Shown: positions 41,981-50,367, counted from the stretch's first letter. The stretch: DNA of 54,445 bases from Nocardiopsis sp. MG754419 (GCF_018207095.1 NZ_QOCZ01000037.1:1-54445); one strand, 5' to 3'. Translations and numbers: made by a program. Notes: generated by a model not told the origin, from the letters alone.

Positions 41981-43267
41981 GTGCGCACACCCCCCGCGCC
42001 TCCGCCCTCGCCCGATCACTCCGTGCCCGCCGCGCTCGCCGAACCCACCCGCCGCGTCCGGGCGGTGTGGGTGGCCGGGATCAGCCTGGCCAACCTCGGC
42101 ATGTGGATGGCGTTCTTCGGGCCCCTCCAGGTCCTGCTGCCCGAGCAGATCGGCCGGGTCGCCCCCGCCGACAAGGAGACCGTGCTCGCGTGGGTCACCG
42201 GGGTGGGCGCCGCCCTGGCGCTCGTGGCCACACCGCTGGTCGGAGCCCTGTCGGACCGCACCACCGGGCCACTGGGGCGTCGTCGGCCCTGGGTCCTGGC
42301 CGGCGCGGTGCTCGGCGGCGCCGGGCTCGTGGTCCTCGGCACCCGCGACGGTGTCGCGGGTGTGCTGCTGGGCTGGTCGTTCGTGCAGACCGCGCTGTCC
42401 TGCCTGAACGCGACCCTCCTCGCCGCCGTCCCCGACCACGTGCCGCGGAGCCAGCGTGGAGCGGTCTCCGGCTGGATCGGCATCCCCCAGTCCGCCGGAG
42501 TGGTCGTCGCGGTGGTGCTGGTGACCGTGGTGGTCACCGAGATCGCACCCGGCTACACGCTCATCGGGGTGCTCACTCTGGTGTGCGCGCTGCCGTTCGC
42601 GCTGCTGTCCCCCGACCCTCCGCTGCCCCGTTCGGCGCGTCCCTCCTGGCGCGGTCTGCTCCGGGGGCTGTGGGTCTCGCCCCGCCGCCATCCGGACTTC
42701 GGGTGGGCGTTCCTCACCCGGTTCCTCATCGGCACGGGCAACGCCATGTTCATCCTGTACCTGCTGTACTTCCTGCGCGATGCCGTGGGGTACGAGGAAC
42801 TCTTCCCCGGCGCGGACGCCACCGACGGACTCCTCACCCTGATCCTGGTCTACACGGGGGCGGTCGTGGCCACCACGGTGGTGGCCGGATGGGTCTCCGA
42901 CCGGCGGGGACGACGACGCGCCATGGTCGCCTGCGCGGGTGCGGTCATGGGCGTGCCCGCGTTCATGGTGGCCCTCTCCCCCACATGGCCGACCCTGCTG
43001 GTGGGCGCGGTGGTGCTCGGCGTGGGTTTCGGTGTGTTCCTGTCGGTGGACAACGCCCTGGTCACCGAGGTGCTGCCGAGCGCGGAGGGGCGCGCCAAGG
43101 ATCTGGGGATCGTCAACATCGCCAGTTCGGGTCCCCAGGTGATCGCCCCGGCGCTGGCCGGACCGATCGTGGTCCATCTGGGCGGCTACCCGGTGCTGTA
43201 CACCGTGTGCGGGGTCCTCTCCCTGCTGGGCGCCGCCGCGGTCTGGCGGATCAGGGGCGTGCGCTGA
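41981..43267 (+). CDS. MFS transporter, GPH/SLC45-like
   Basis: A 428-residue, 12-helix carrier. SDRTTGPLGRRRPWVLAGA after helix 2 has the SDRT...GRRRPW motif of the glycoside-pentoside-hexuronide and sucrose-type carriers, repeated weakly as GWVSDRRGRRRAM in the second half. A sugar or related organic solute is thus likelier than a drug. GTG start at 41981 with AGG 8-9 nt upstream; the start is weak but the N-terminal Pro-rich tail fits. Divergent from the VOC gene. Confidence 0.9.
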   Translation: MRTPPAPPPSPDHSVPAALAEPTRRVRAVWVAGISLANLGMWMAFFGPLQVLLPEQIGRVAPADKETVLAWVTGVGAALALVATPLVGALSDRTTGPLGRRRPWVLAGAVLGGAGLVVLGTRDGVAGVLLGWSFVQTALSCLNATLLAAVPDHVPRSQRGAVSGWIGIPQSAGVVVAVVLVTVVVTEIAPGYTLIGVLTLVCALPFALLSPDPPLPRSARPSWRGLLRGLWVSPRRHPDFGWAFLTRFLIGTGNAMFILYLLYFLRDAVGYEELFPGADATDGLLTLILVYTGAVVATTVVAGWVSDRRGRRRAMVACAGAVMGVPAFMVALSPTWPTLLVGAVVLGVGFGVFLSVDNALVTEVLPSAEGRAKDLGIVNIASSGPQVIAPALAGPIVVHLGGYPVLYTVCGVLSLLGAAAVWRIRGVR

Positions 43268-43338
43268 CGGCCCCGTCCCGGTTCGGCCCGTCCGTGGCGG
43301 GGGTGGCGCGGGGGTCGGGTGAGGTCCGGCATGGAGCC

Positions 43339-43524
43339 ATGGACGACCGGGAACTGTGGAACATTCTGGCCCTGGACCTGACCGAGGGCACCGAGATGAC
43401 GGTGCAGCCGGGCGGTGTGGGGGAACCGGTGACCTACCGCGCCACCGATCGAGCCGAGGTCCTGCCCGGAGAGCGCGGGATCCGCGTCCTCCGCTTCCAC
43501 GGACGGGACCTGGAACCCCGATGA
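43339..43524 (+). CDS. small acidic protein, unknown
   Basis: A 61-residue protein, MDDRELWNILALDLTEGTEM then VTYRATDRAEVLPGERGIRVLRF, perhaps a small beta-barrel. ATG at 43339; an earlier ATG at 43331 is out of frame. Ends in ATGA overlap with the next small gene, which strengthens the view that both are translated. No family recognised. Confidence 0.55.
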   Translation: MDDRELWNILALDLTEGTEMTVQPGGVGEPVTYRATDRAEVLPGERGIRVLRFHGRDLEPR

Positions 43525-43766
43525 CTCCGCACACGGACCCGACCGGGTTCGCGGCGCATCTGCGGACCCTGGTGGAGGAGGCCGTCACGGTCTTCGGAAG
43601 CCGCCGCTCCGGCGGCCTCATCGAGGCGTTCGCGCTGTTCCGGTCGCACCTGGAGGAGACCGTGGACACCAGCCGCCCCGGAGAGAGGCACATGCGACCG
43701 GACACGGGCGGGATCGACACTCTCGCCGACCCGCCGGGTCAGCGGGCCCAGCGCAGGCAGACGTAG
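43521..43766 (+). CDS. small protein coupled to the preceding gene, unknown
   Basis: An 81-residue, helical, charged protein (GFAAHLRTLVEEAVTVFGSRR, LIEAFALFRSHLEETVDT). It begins within the stop of the 61-residue gene (ATGA) and overlaps the convergent small membrane gene by 28 bp, which makes the C-terminal tail suspicious. No recognised domain. Confidence 0.5.
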   Translation: MTPHTDPTGFAAHLRTLVEEAVTVFGSRRSGGLIEAFALFRSHLEETVDTSRPGERHMRPDTGGIDTLADPPGQRAQRRQT

Positions 43767-43924
43767 GCGATGACGAAGAAGAGCACGCCGAACAGCGCAC
43801 CGTAGGCCAACGCCTGGGGCCAGGTGTCACCCATCAGCGCGCGCAACGGCACCAGGACGACGGCGGAGATCACCGCCGGGCCGGCCGCGTTGGTCAAGGG
43901 TCGACGGGCGAGTTCGGAGAGCAT
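43739..43924 (-). CDS. small two-helix membrane protein
   Basis: A 61-residue protein with two membrane segments (NAAGPAVISAVVLVPLRALMG and ALAYGALFGVLFFVIAYVCL, in part). ATG 43924 has AAGGAGG 6 nt upstream, the best ribosome-binding site near; the longer frame to 43984 is rejected. No recognised family. Confidence 0.75.
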   Translation of the reverse strand: MLSELARRPLTNAAGPAVISAVVLVPLRALMGDTWPQALAYGALFGVLFFVIAYVCLRWAR

Positions 43925-43946
43925 ACGGGCCTCCTTCGTCAGGGAC

Positions 43947-44522
43947 TCACTCGGCGACGGCGTCCATCGAACCGGTGTCGGCACGGGTCATCCCGGAGAC
44001 CTCCTCGCCGCGCCGCCGGGCCGGTTCCCACCACCACCAGTGCGTCTCGGGCACCCAGGACGGGATCTCCTCGACGGTGGTCGGGGCGGCGTCGTCGGCC
44101 ACCGCCTCCAGCGCGTCGTCGATGCGCGGGAGGGCTTCCAGGTCGCCCGGACGCATGAACAGTTCCCACCGCACGAACTCGTCGCCGAGGATCTGCAACA
44201 TGGAACGGCGCCAGCAGGCCGGCCGGTACCCCTCGTGGCGGCCGTTGTCGGCGGCCGTCTGGGTCCGCACCACGTACAGGCCGACCCGATCCGGGTTGCT
44301 ACCGCTGACCAGGAGTTCGGCGAGGGTGGCACTGAGGTTCCGGCCCGCCGGGGACCGGCGCTCGGCCGGGCTGGTGGCCCGGTAGACCTCGAAGAGTCGG
44401 GCGAACGCCGTGTCCATCAAGGCGTCGCGGTCCCGGCGCCGCGCGGCACTCTCCGCGAACGCGTCCACCGCCCGTTTGGCCAGGCCGGGGAGGTCCCTGC
44501 CCGTTTCCGCACCCACCGACAC
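43947..44522 (-). CDS. hypothetical cytoplasmic protein
   Basis: A 191-residue protein without known domain. Helical N-terminus (DALMDTAFARLFEVYRATSP), then RNLSATLAELLVSG, a middle GYRPACWRRSMLQILGDEFVRWELF and a Trp-rich stretch, ETHWWWWEPARRR. GTG at 44522 is almost on top of AAGGCGG; an in-frame GTG at 44516 has better spacing and may be the true start. Twenty-two bp upstream of the small membrane gene, so a two-gene leftward unit is likely. Confidence 0.75.
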   Translation of the reverse strand: MSVGAETGRDLPGLAKRAVDAFAESAARRRDRDALMDTAFARLFEVYRATSPAERRSPAGRNLSATLAELLVSGSNPDRVGLYVVRTQTAADNGRHEGYRPACWRRSMLQILGDEFVRWELFMRPGDLEALPRIDDALEAVADDAAPTTVEEIPSWVPETHWWWWEPARRRGEEVSGMTRADTGSMDAVAE

Positions 44523-44630
44523 ACCGCCTTGTCCATCGATCCCGTTGTCGCGTCACCGGGACGGGGTCGCGGTCCGACCCCGGTCCGGACCTTGATCATA
44601 AGCCGCGTGAGGCCGAAGGAGGTAGGCGGT

Positions 44631-44642
44631 TACCGATCGGTA
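44631..44642. promoter_or_regulatory. 12-bp palindrome TACCGATCGGTA
   Basis: A perfect palindrome between the hypothetical gene and the carrier stop, 109 bp upstream of the leftward start at 44522, so a possible operator of that unit. Confidence 0.35.
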
Positions 44643-44700
44643 TCCACGGTGGGGTCGTCCCGGTCCCCTCACCGGCACGACCCCGACGCCTCGACCGTGT

Positions 44701-46320
44701 TCAGCCGCTGATGCCCGTGAGTGCGGTGAGGGGGACGATGAGCCCGATGAGGGTCACGGTCCCGACGATGTTGAGACCGATGCCGGTCTTGATCATGGTG
44801 AGCAGGGGGACGGTGCCCGAGCCGTAGACGATGGCGTTCTGCGGCGTGGACACCGGCAGCATGAAACCGAAGGAGGCGCCCAGGGTCGCGGCCATCGCGG
44901 GCACGACCGGGTCCACCCCGGCCGCCACCGCCAGGGGGATGACGATCGGCACCACGACCGCGGCGGTCGCCGTGTTGCTCGTGGTCTCGGAGATGGTCAT
45001 GGCCAGGAGTGCGGAGAACGCGACCAGGGCGAACTGCGTACCGATACCGAACAGCCCGTGGGCCCCGTTGCCGATCGTCGCAGCCAGACCGGTGCCGGTG
45101 AGCAGGGAGCCGAAGATCATGCCGGTGCCGAAGAGCAGGATGGTCCCCCAGTCGATGGCCTGGGCGTCCTTCCAGCGCATGGTCGCCCTCCCCCGCCCCA
45201 CGGGCAGCAGGAAGAGCAGACAGGCGCCCAGGACCGCGACGATGCCCTCGTCGAGGGTGTCGTCCACGGCCGCGTACACCGTGGAGTCGGTCCCGGAGAC
45301 GAGTCCGACGACCGCGGGTGCCAGCCACAGGGAGACGGTGACGGCGAAGGCGACGAGCGTGTTGACCTCGGCCCGCGCCATCGGACCGAGAAGGGCGCGC
45401 TGTTCGCGGATGTGCTCCTCCACGCCCTCGATCCGGCGGATCTCCGGCGGGTTGACCAGGAACAACACCACCACGACCGCGACGAGCATGATGAGCGCGA
45501 TGGGCAGCGCGGTCAGGAACCACTGGACGATGGAGATCCGTTCACCGGTGGCCTCCTCGATGAGACCGCGCCCGATCAGGTTGGGCGGGGTGCCCACCGG
45601 CGTGACCAGGCCGCCCATGCCCGCTCCGTAGGTGAGCATCAGCATCAGGGCGGCCCCCACGCGCAAGCGCTTGGGGTCGAAGTCGGGGCGGACCGCACCC
45701 CGGTCCTGCATCAGCTTGGCGATGACGCCGAGGATCCCGAGCGCGGTGGGCAGCAGCATCGCCACCGTCGCCGTGTTGGAGATGAGCGCGGACAGCATCG
45801 CCGTGACCAGACCGAACGCGATGATGATGCGCAGGGTCGACTTCCCGACCCCGGGGAGGGACAGCACGAAGAAGGCGAGCCGCCGGGCCAGGCCGTGGCG
45901 GAGCATGGCCTGGGCGAGGATGAAGGCCCCGATGAAGGTGAACACCGTGGTGGAGCCGAAGGGGGCGAGGACGTCGCCCGCGGGGGCCACCCCCAGCAGG
46001 ACCACCGCGCACACCCCGAGTAGACCGGCCACGGGGATGGGGATCGGTTCGCACACCCACATGACGACGACACCGAGCAGGACCGCCGCGAGCAGCTGCT
46101 GACGGGGGTCCATCCCCAGGGGCAGCAGGGCGAACCCCACCACGACCACGGGGGTGAGGATCCAGCCCACGGTGTGTCGGATCCGCTCGAACCGGGCCTC
46201 CCCGGGGGAGAGTTCGTTCGTGTCGGAGCCGCCGTAGCCACCCCCCTCCATCAGGGCGCGGGTGACGTCGGTGCGCGGGCGCCCTTCCTGGTCGGTGGGG
46301 GTCGTGGGTTCGCCGGCCAT
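44701..46320 (-). CDS. DASS/SLC13-family dicarboxylate:Na+ symporter-like carrier
   Basis: A 539-residue inner-membrane carrier with about 12 helices, importing di- or tricarboxylates. Both SNT-type signature hairpins are present: SALISNTATVAMLLPTALG (in part) with GGLVTPVGTPPNLIG, and ISETTSNTATAAVVVPIVIP (in part) with MLPVSTPQNAIVYGSG. A long loop with EHIREQRALLGPMARAE splits the halves. Hydrophilic N-terminus of about 50 residues. ATG 46320 has CAGGAGGT 6 nt upstream. Divergent from the LysR gene and headed by the same 43-bp composite element as the tartrate/D-malate dehydrogenase, so it very probably brings in that enzyme's substrate. Confidence 0.95.
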   Translation of the reverse strand: MAGEPTTPTDQEGRPRTDVTRALMEGGGYGGSDTNELSPGEARFERIRHTVGWILTPVVVVGFALLPLGMDPRQQLLAAVLLGVVVMWVCEPIPIPVAGLLGVCAVVLLGVAPAGDVLAPFGSTTVFTFIGAFILAQAMLRHGLARRLAFFVLSLPGVGKSTLRIIIAFGLVTAMLSALISNTATVAMLLPTALGILGVIAKLMQDRGAVRPDFDPKRLRVGAALMLMLTYGAGMGGLVTPVGTPPNLIGRGLIEEATGERISIVQWFLTALPIALIMLVAVVVVLFLVNPPEIRRIEGVEEHIREQRALLGPMARAEVNTLVAFAVTVSLWLAPAVVGLVSGTDSTVYAAVDDTLDEGIVAVLGACLLFLLPVGRGRATMRWKDAQAIDWGTILLFGTGMIFGSLLTGTGLAATIGNGAHGLFGIGTQFALVAFSALLAMTISETTSNTATAAVVVPIVIPLAVAAGVDPVVPAMAATLGASFGFMLPVSTPQNAIVYGSGTVPLLTMIKTGIGLNIVGTVTLIGLIVPLTALTGISG

Positions 46321-46378
46321 GCCGTACCTCCTGGCTCGGGGGTGATCGCCACCACACTGATCCCGTGGCGCAGGTCAC

Positions 46379-46421
46379 GTCCAAGACCGTTTTCCACCCC
46401 CTCCCATAGGCTCGGCCTATG
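46379..46421 (-). promoter_or_regulatory. LysR composite box 1 (carrier promoter; overlaps lysR -10)
   Basis: Reading the minus strand: CATAGG-N5-CCTATG (46421-46405), 15 nt, CGGTCTTGGAC (46389-46379). TAGG-N5-CCTA is a T-N11-A LysR box; TTGGAC at the end can be the -35 of the carrier. On the plus strand TAGGCT (46407-46412) inside the box can be the lysR -10, which would give autorepression. Confidence 0.85.
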
Positions 46422-46443
46422 AGTTCCGCGTGAAGGAGGCGTC

Positions 46444-47331
46444 ATGGACGTGCGTCGGCTGGGTTACTTCCTCGCCGTGGTGGACCACGGTGGGTTCGGG
46501 CGGGCGGCGGAGCACCTGCTCATCGCGCAGCCCTCGTTGTCGCAGGCGGTGGCGGGCCTGGAGCGGGACCTGGGGACCCGGCTGTTCCACCGGGTGGGCC
46601 GCGGCGTGGTACTCAGCGACGCGGGCCGGCGGCTGGTCGGACCGGCCCGTCGGGTCCTGCGCGACGTCGAGGCGGCCCGGGCGGTGGTGGACTCGGTCAA
46701 CGGGCTCCAGCGGGGCCGGGTACACCTGGTCACCATGCCCTCCCCCGGGATCGAACCGCTCACCACCCTGGTGGCGTCGTTCCGGGGACGCCATCCGGCC
46801 CTGATGGTCGACGTGGAGGCCGCCTTCACCCCCGAGGAGGTGGTGGACAGTGTGCGCTCGGGACGCACCGAACTGGGCCTGCTGGGCTCACCCGGCGACC
46901 CGCGCAGCGGCGAACTCTCGCTCCTGCGTCTGGAGCGCCAACCGTTGGTCCTGCTCTCCCCGCCCGGCACCGACCTGCCCCCGGACCGGGTCCACCGCGA
47001 GGACCTGAACGGGCGCCCCATGGTCGTCTCGCAACCCGGCAGCCTGATGCGGTCGCTGGTGGACGACCTGCTCGCCGGAGGCACCCTGGTGAGCATCGCC
47101 GCCCAGGTCGCGCACCGGACCTCGCTCCTGCCCCTGGTCCTGGCCGGGGTGGGGCACGCGGTGGTGCCTTCTTCCTGGACGCCCCTGGCCCTGCGCTCCG
47201 GCGCCCAGGTGCGCGCCATCGAGCCCGACGCCCACCTGGAGGTGGCACTGGTGAGCCGCGCCGAGGACCTCACCCCGGCGGCGCGCGCCTTCGTGGCCGT
47301 GGCCCGCGACCACGCCGACCTGCACCCATAG
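46444..47331 (+). CDS. LysR-family regulator of dicarboxylate uptake and oxidation
   Basis: A 295-residue LysR-type activator. The N-terminal winged helix is canonical: MDVRRLGYFLAVVDHGGFGR, AAEHLLIAQPSLSQAVAGLE, RDLGTRLFHRVGRGVVLSDAG. The inducer-binding domain (about 88-290) is periplasmic-binding-like with TELGLLGSPGDP and GVGHAVVPSSW. AAGGAGG lies 5 nt before ATG 46444. Its stop codon is inside the second CATAGG box. Position between the carrier and the dehydrogenase, and the identical boxes before both, make it the regulator of both, comparable in role to E. coli DmlR (inference). Confidence 0.95.
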   Translation: MDVRRLGYFLAVVDHGGFGRAAEHLLIAQPSLSQAVAGLERDLGTRLFHRVGRGVVLSDAGRRLVGPARRVLRDVEAARAVVDSVNGLQRGRVHLVTMPSPGIEPLTTLVASFRGRHPALMVDVEAAFTPEEVVDSVRSGRTELGLLGSPGDPRSGELSLLRLERQPLVLLSPPGTDLPPDRVHREDLNGRPMVVSQPGSLMRSLVDDLLAGGTLVSIAAQVAHRTSLLPLVLAGVGHAVVPSSWTPLALRSGAQVRAIEPDAHLEVALVSRAEDLTPAARAFVAVARDHADLHP

Positions 47332-47369
47332 GCGTTTCCTATGGGTGCGATCCAGGATCGGTCTTGGAC
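47322..47369 (+). promoter_or_regulatory. LysR composite box 2 (dehydrogenase promoter)
   Basis: CATAGG-N5-CCTATG (47327-47343), 15 nt, CGGTCTTGGAC (47359-47369). The palindrome extends to 11-bp arms (GCACCCATAGG and CCTATGGGTGC, 47322-47348) and includes the lysR stop, so it might also end lysR transcripts. Same core, spacing and last 11 bases as box 1. Confidence 0.85.
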
Positions 47370-47426
47370 CCGCGACCCTGCGAGGGGCTTGACTCGTGTC
47401 GAGCAACCCATCCGTGAGGAGCGAGA

Positions 47427-48509
47427 ATGACCGACATCCGGACCTTTCGTATCGGAGCGATCCCCGGCGACGGTGTGGGGGCCGAGGTCGTCGCGGCCGG
47501 ACGCCGCGTCCTGGACGCCCTCGCGTCCGACTCCGGTGGTCGCTTCGGCTTCGACTGGCAGGAGTTCCCCTGGGGCAGCGACTTCCACGCGCGCACCGGG
47601 CGGATGATGGACGAGGACGGTCTGGACCGGATCCGCGACCTGGACGCGCTGTACTTCGGCGCGGTCGGCTGGCCCACCGTCCCCGACCACGTCAGTCTGT
47701 GGGGGCTGCGCCTGCGCATCTGCCAGAGCTTCGACCAGTGGGCCAACGTCCGCCCCGTCACCTTCCTGCCCGGCGTGACCAGCCCCCTGCGCAAGGCCGA
47801 CCACACCGAACTGGACTGGGTCGTGGTGCGGGAGAACTCCGAGGGCGAGTACGCCGGACTCGGCGGGCGCAACCTGAGCGCCCGCGGTCGGGGCGGCGAG
47901 GTGGCGGTGCAGTCCGCGCTGTTCACCGAGGTGGGGTGCGAGCGCATCATCCGCTTCGCCTTCGACCTGGCCCGCACCCGGACCCGTAAGAAGGTCTCCA
48001 GCGTCACCAAGAGCAACGCGCAGCAGTACGGCATGGTGCTGTGGGACGACGTGTTCGCCCGGGTGGCGGCCGACTACCCCGACGTCGAACACGAGAGCGT
48101 GCTGGTGGACGCGATGTCCGCCAAGTTCGTTCTGAAGCCGGAGGACCTGTCGGTGGTGGTGGCCTCCAACCTCAACGCCGACATCCTCTCCGACCTGGGC
48201 AGTGCCCTGGCCGGCAGCCTGGGCCTGGCCGCCAGCGCCAACCTCAACCCGGAACGGCGCTTCCCCAGCATGTTCGAGCCGGTCCACGGCTCGGCCCCGG
48301 ACATCGCCGGTCAGGGCGTGTGCAACCCGATCGGCGCGGTCGGCAGCGCGGCCCTGATGCTGGAGCACCTGGGGCTGTCCGACGAGGCCGCGCGGATCCA
48401 CCGGTCCATCGAGGCCACCACCGGTCAGGGCGTGCTCACCCGGGACGTGGGCGGCACCGCCGGCACGGAGGAGGTGACCCGGGCGCTGATCGACAACCTC
48501 GGCGCCTGA
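47427..48509 (+). CDS. tartrate dehydrogenase/D-malate dehydrogenase (decarboxylating)
   Basis: A 360-residue NAD-dependent beta-decarboxylating dehydrogenase of the IPMDH/ICDH superfamily. IGAIPGDGVGAEVVAAGRR starts the fold; LRLRICQSFDQWANVRPV (in part) carries the substrate Args. YAGLGGRN has the catalytic Tyr region; VTKSNAQQYGMVLWDDVF has the catalytic Lys, and the KSN(A)Q pattern is typical of tartrate/D-malate rather than isopropylmalate enzymes. Mg ligands are in VLVDAMSAKFV and NLNADILSDLGS. HGSAPDIAGQ binds NAD. GAGGAG lies 5 nt before ATG 47427. It is the catabolic partner of the SLC13 carrier under the LysR protein. Confidence 0.93.
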   Translation: MTDIRTFRIGAIPGDGVGAEVVAAGRRVLDALASDSGGRFGFDWQEFPWGSDFHARTGRMMDEDGLDRIRDLDALYFGAVGWPTVPDHVSLWGLRLRICQSFDQWANVRPVTFLPGVTSPLRKADHTELDWVVVRENSEGEYAGLGGRNLSARGRGGEVAVQSALFTEVGCERIIRFAFDLARTRTRKKVSSVTKSNAQQYGMVLWDDVFARVAADYPDVEHESVLVDAMSAKFVLKPEDLSVVVASNLNADILSDLGSALAGSLGLAASANLNPERRFPSMFEPVHGSAPDIAGQGVCNPIGAVGSAALMLEHLGLSDEAARIHRSIEATTGQGVLTRDVGGTAGTEEVTRALIDNLGA

Positions 48510-48530
48510 GTCACCGGGGGCGCGTCGGTC

Positions 48531-48545
48531 GGAGCCCGGCTCCGT
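48531..48545. terminator. small hairpin between converging genes
   Basis: CGGAGC-CCG-GCTCCG, a 6-bp stem between the dehydrogenase and TetR stops; weak. Confidence 0.4.
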
Positions 48546-48556
48546 GGTCAGTACAG

Positions 48557-49174
48557 CTAGGTCCCCGGCCTCCCATGGAGGGTGTGATCGAGCATGCGGG
48601 CCCACTGGCCGACGATGCGGCGGCGTCGGGCGCGGTCGTCGGTGAGCAGGTTGGCCAGCCCCAGACCGCGGGCCAGGTCCAGGGTCGCCTGGACGGCCTC
48701 GCGGTTGCCGGGCAGCGACTCGTCGGCGCCGAGCAGGTCCACCACCGCGTGGTGCACGTCGCGCCCCACCTGTTCCTCCAGGGGGATCACCTGGGCGCGC
48801 AGCGCCGGGTCGTTGGCGGCGGCCGCCCACAGTTGGAGGGCGGCGTCGAAGTCGGGACCACTGAAGGCGTCCACCACCAGCTGGACCACCGCCTCGGTGC
48901 GGCCGGGACCGGCCGGGACGTTCTCCACCCGGCGGCGCAGGTCCTCACCACGGCCGTCCACCATGTGCCGCAGCGCCGCGAGCAACAGCTCCTCCCGCGT
49001 GGGGAAGTGGTGTTGGGCGGCGCCGCGGGAGACCCCGGCGCGTTCGGCGACGGCCCCCACCGTGGCCCCGGACACCCCGCGTTCGGCCAGGCAGCCGACG
49101 GCGGCGTCCAACAGTCGGGCCCGGGTGGCCCGACTGCGTTCCTGCCTCGGCTCCCGGTCGGATGCCGTCTCCAC
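48557..49174 (-). CDS. TetR-family regulator of the acyl-CoA operon (AtuR-like role)
   Basis: A 205-residue repressor. The helix-turn-helix is clear: RARLLDAAVGCLAERGVSG, ATVGAVAERAGVSRGAAQHHF. The ligand domain is helical with QLWAAAANDPALR. The start is GTG 49174 with GGAAGGGG 5 nt upstream; the frame to 49372 runs into the dehydrogenase gene and is rejected. Last gene of the leftward acyl-CoA operon, 20 bp after the dehydrogenase, so it is likely its own-pathway regulator, as AtuR or LiuR in Pseudomonas. The operator would be outside the window. Confidence 0.92.
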   Translation of the reverse strand: METASDREPRQERSRATRARLLDAAVGCLAERGVSGATVGAVAERAGVSRGAAQHHFPTREELLLAALRHMVDGRGEDLRRRVENVPAGPGRTEAVVQLVVDAFSGPDFDAALQLWAAAANDPALRAQVIPLEEQVGRDVHHAVVDLLGADESLPGNREAVQATLDLARGLGLANLLTDDRARRRRIVGQWARMLDHTLHGRPGT

Positions 49175-49194
49175 TCGCGCCCCTTCCTCGTGCG

Positions 49195-50367
49195 TCAGTA
49201 CGACTTGGGCAACCCCAGGGACTGTTGGGCCACGTAGTTGAGGATCATCTCCCGGCTCACCGGGGCGATCCGGGCCAGGCGGGAGGCGGCGATCGCCGCA
49301 CCCAACCCGTACTCGCTCGCCAGCCCGTTGCCGCCCAGGGTCTGTACGGCCTGGTCGACGGACCGCACGCATGCCTCGGCGGCGGCGTACTTGGCCATGT
49401 TGGCGGCCTCCCCGGCGCCCGCGTCATCGCCGGAATCGTAGCGGAGCGCGGCGTACCGGGTCATCAGCCGGGCCTGCTCGGTCTCGATCTTGACCTGGGC
49501 CAGAGGGTGGGCGATCCCCTGGTGGGAGCCGATGGGCCGGTCGCTCCAGACGACCCGCTCCTTGGCGTAGGCCACGGCCTTGTCCAGGGCGTGCCGGGCG
49601 CTGCCGGTGGCCAGGGACGCGGCCATGATGCGTTCCGGGTTGAGCCCGGCGAACAACTGGAGCAGTCCGGCCTCGGGGTCACCGACCAGGGCGTCGGCGG
49701 GCAGCCGGACCTCGTCCATGAACAGCTGGTACTGGTGGTCCGGGCTGACGAGGTCCATCTCGATCCGGCGCTTCTCGAAACCCGGGGCGTCGGTGGGCAC
49801 GACGAACAGGGCCGCGGACAGACGCCCGGTGCGGGCGTCCTCGATCCGGCCGACCACGAGCACGGCGTCGGCGACGTCGACCCCGGAGATGAACGTCTTG
49901 CGCCCGGTGAGCACCCACCCGTCGCCGTCGCGCCGGGCGGTGGTGGTGATGCGATGGGCGTTGGATCCGGCGTCGGGTTCGGTGATGGCGAAGGCCATGA
50001 TGGTCGCGCCGGTGGCGAGACCGGGCAGCCATCGCCGCCGTTGCGCGACGGTGCCGAAGCGGCCGAGGACGGTACCGCAGATGGCCGGGGAGACCACCAT
50101 CATGAGGGTGGGGCAGCCCGCGGCGCTGAACTCCTCGAGGACGGCGCCCAGGTCGCCGATGCCGCCGCCCCCGCCCCCGTACTCCTCGGGGATGTTGACG
50201 CCGAGGTAGCCGAGCTTGCCGGCCTCCGCCCACAGTTCGGTCAGGTAGGCGCCCTCATCGGCCTTGGCGCGGTAGTAGGTGGAGCCGTAGCGGGAGGCGA
50301 GCGCGGACACGGCCGCCCGGAGTTCGACGCGTTCGGTGGTCTCGTTGAAGGTCATGGCACCGGTCAC
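49195..50367 (-). CDS. acyl-CoA dehydrogenase (isovaleryl/citronellyl-type)
   Basis: A 390-residue FAD dehydrogenase. AFAITEPDAGSNAHRITTTA (in part) binds FAD/substrate, RKTFISGVDVADAVLVVGR follows, and ERIMAASLATGSARHALDKA (in part) lies in the C-terminal helical domain. QTLGGNGLASEYGLGAA binds FAD, and the usual catalytic Glu position of the isovaleryl type (in the ERI segment) fits. GTG 50367 overlaps the carboxylase stop as GTGA, with GAAGGG 9 nt upstream; an in-frame ATG at 50355 lacks a site. Part of the Atu/Liu-like operon, where it would form the 2,3-unsaturated CoA ester that is carboxylated. Confidence 0.92.
   Translation of the reverse strand: MTGAMTFNETTERVELRAAVSALASRYGSTYYRAKADEGAYLTELWAEAGKLGYLGVNIPEEYGGGGGGIGDLGAVLEEFSAAGCPTLMMVVSPAICGTVLGRFGTVAQRRRWLPGLATGATIMAFAITEPDAGSNAHRITTTARRDGDGWVLTGRKTFISGVDVADAVLVVGRIEDARTGRLSAALFVVPTDAPGFEKRRIEMDLVSPDHQYQLFMDEVRLPADALVGDPEAGLLQLFAGLNPERIMAASLATGSARHALDKAVAYAKERVVWSDRPIGSHQGIAHPLAQVKIETEQARLMTRYAALRYDSGDDAGAGEAANMAKYAAAEACVRSVDQAVQTLGGNGLASEYGLGAAIAASRLARIAPVSREMILNYVAQQSLGLPKSY

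Noticed and set aside
44611..44650. AAGGAGGT at 44617-44624, a perfect ribosome-binding site
   Set aside because: No start codon with an open coding-like frame at suitable distance on the plus strand; a chance match.
46419..46433. A four-codon leaderless ORF (ATG AGT TCC GCG TGA) before lysR
   Set aside because: It is produced by the CCTATG arm of the LysR box; too short to judge and better explained as operator sequence.
49175..49372. 66-residue upstream extension of the TetR protein at 48557
   Set aside because: It overlaps the acyl-CoA dehydrogenase gene and is shadow sequence; GTG 49174 has a good ribosome-binding site.
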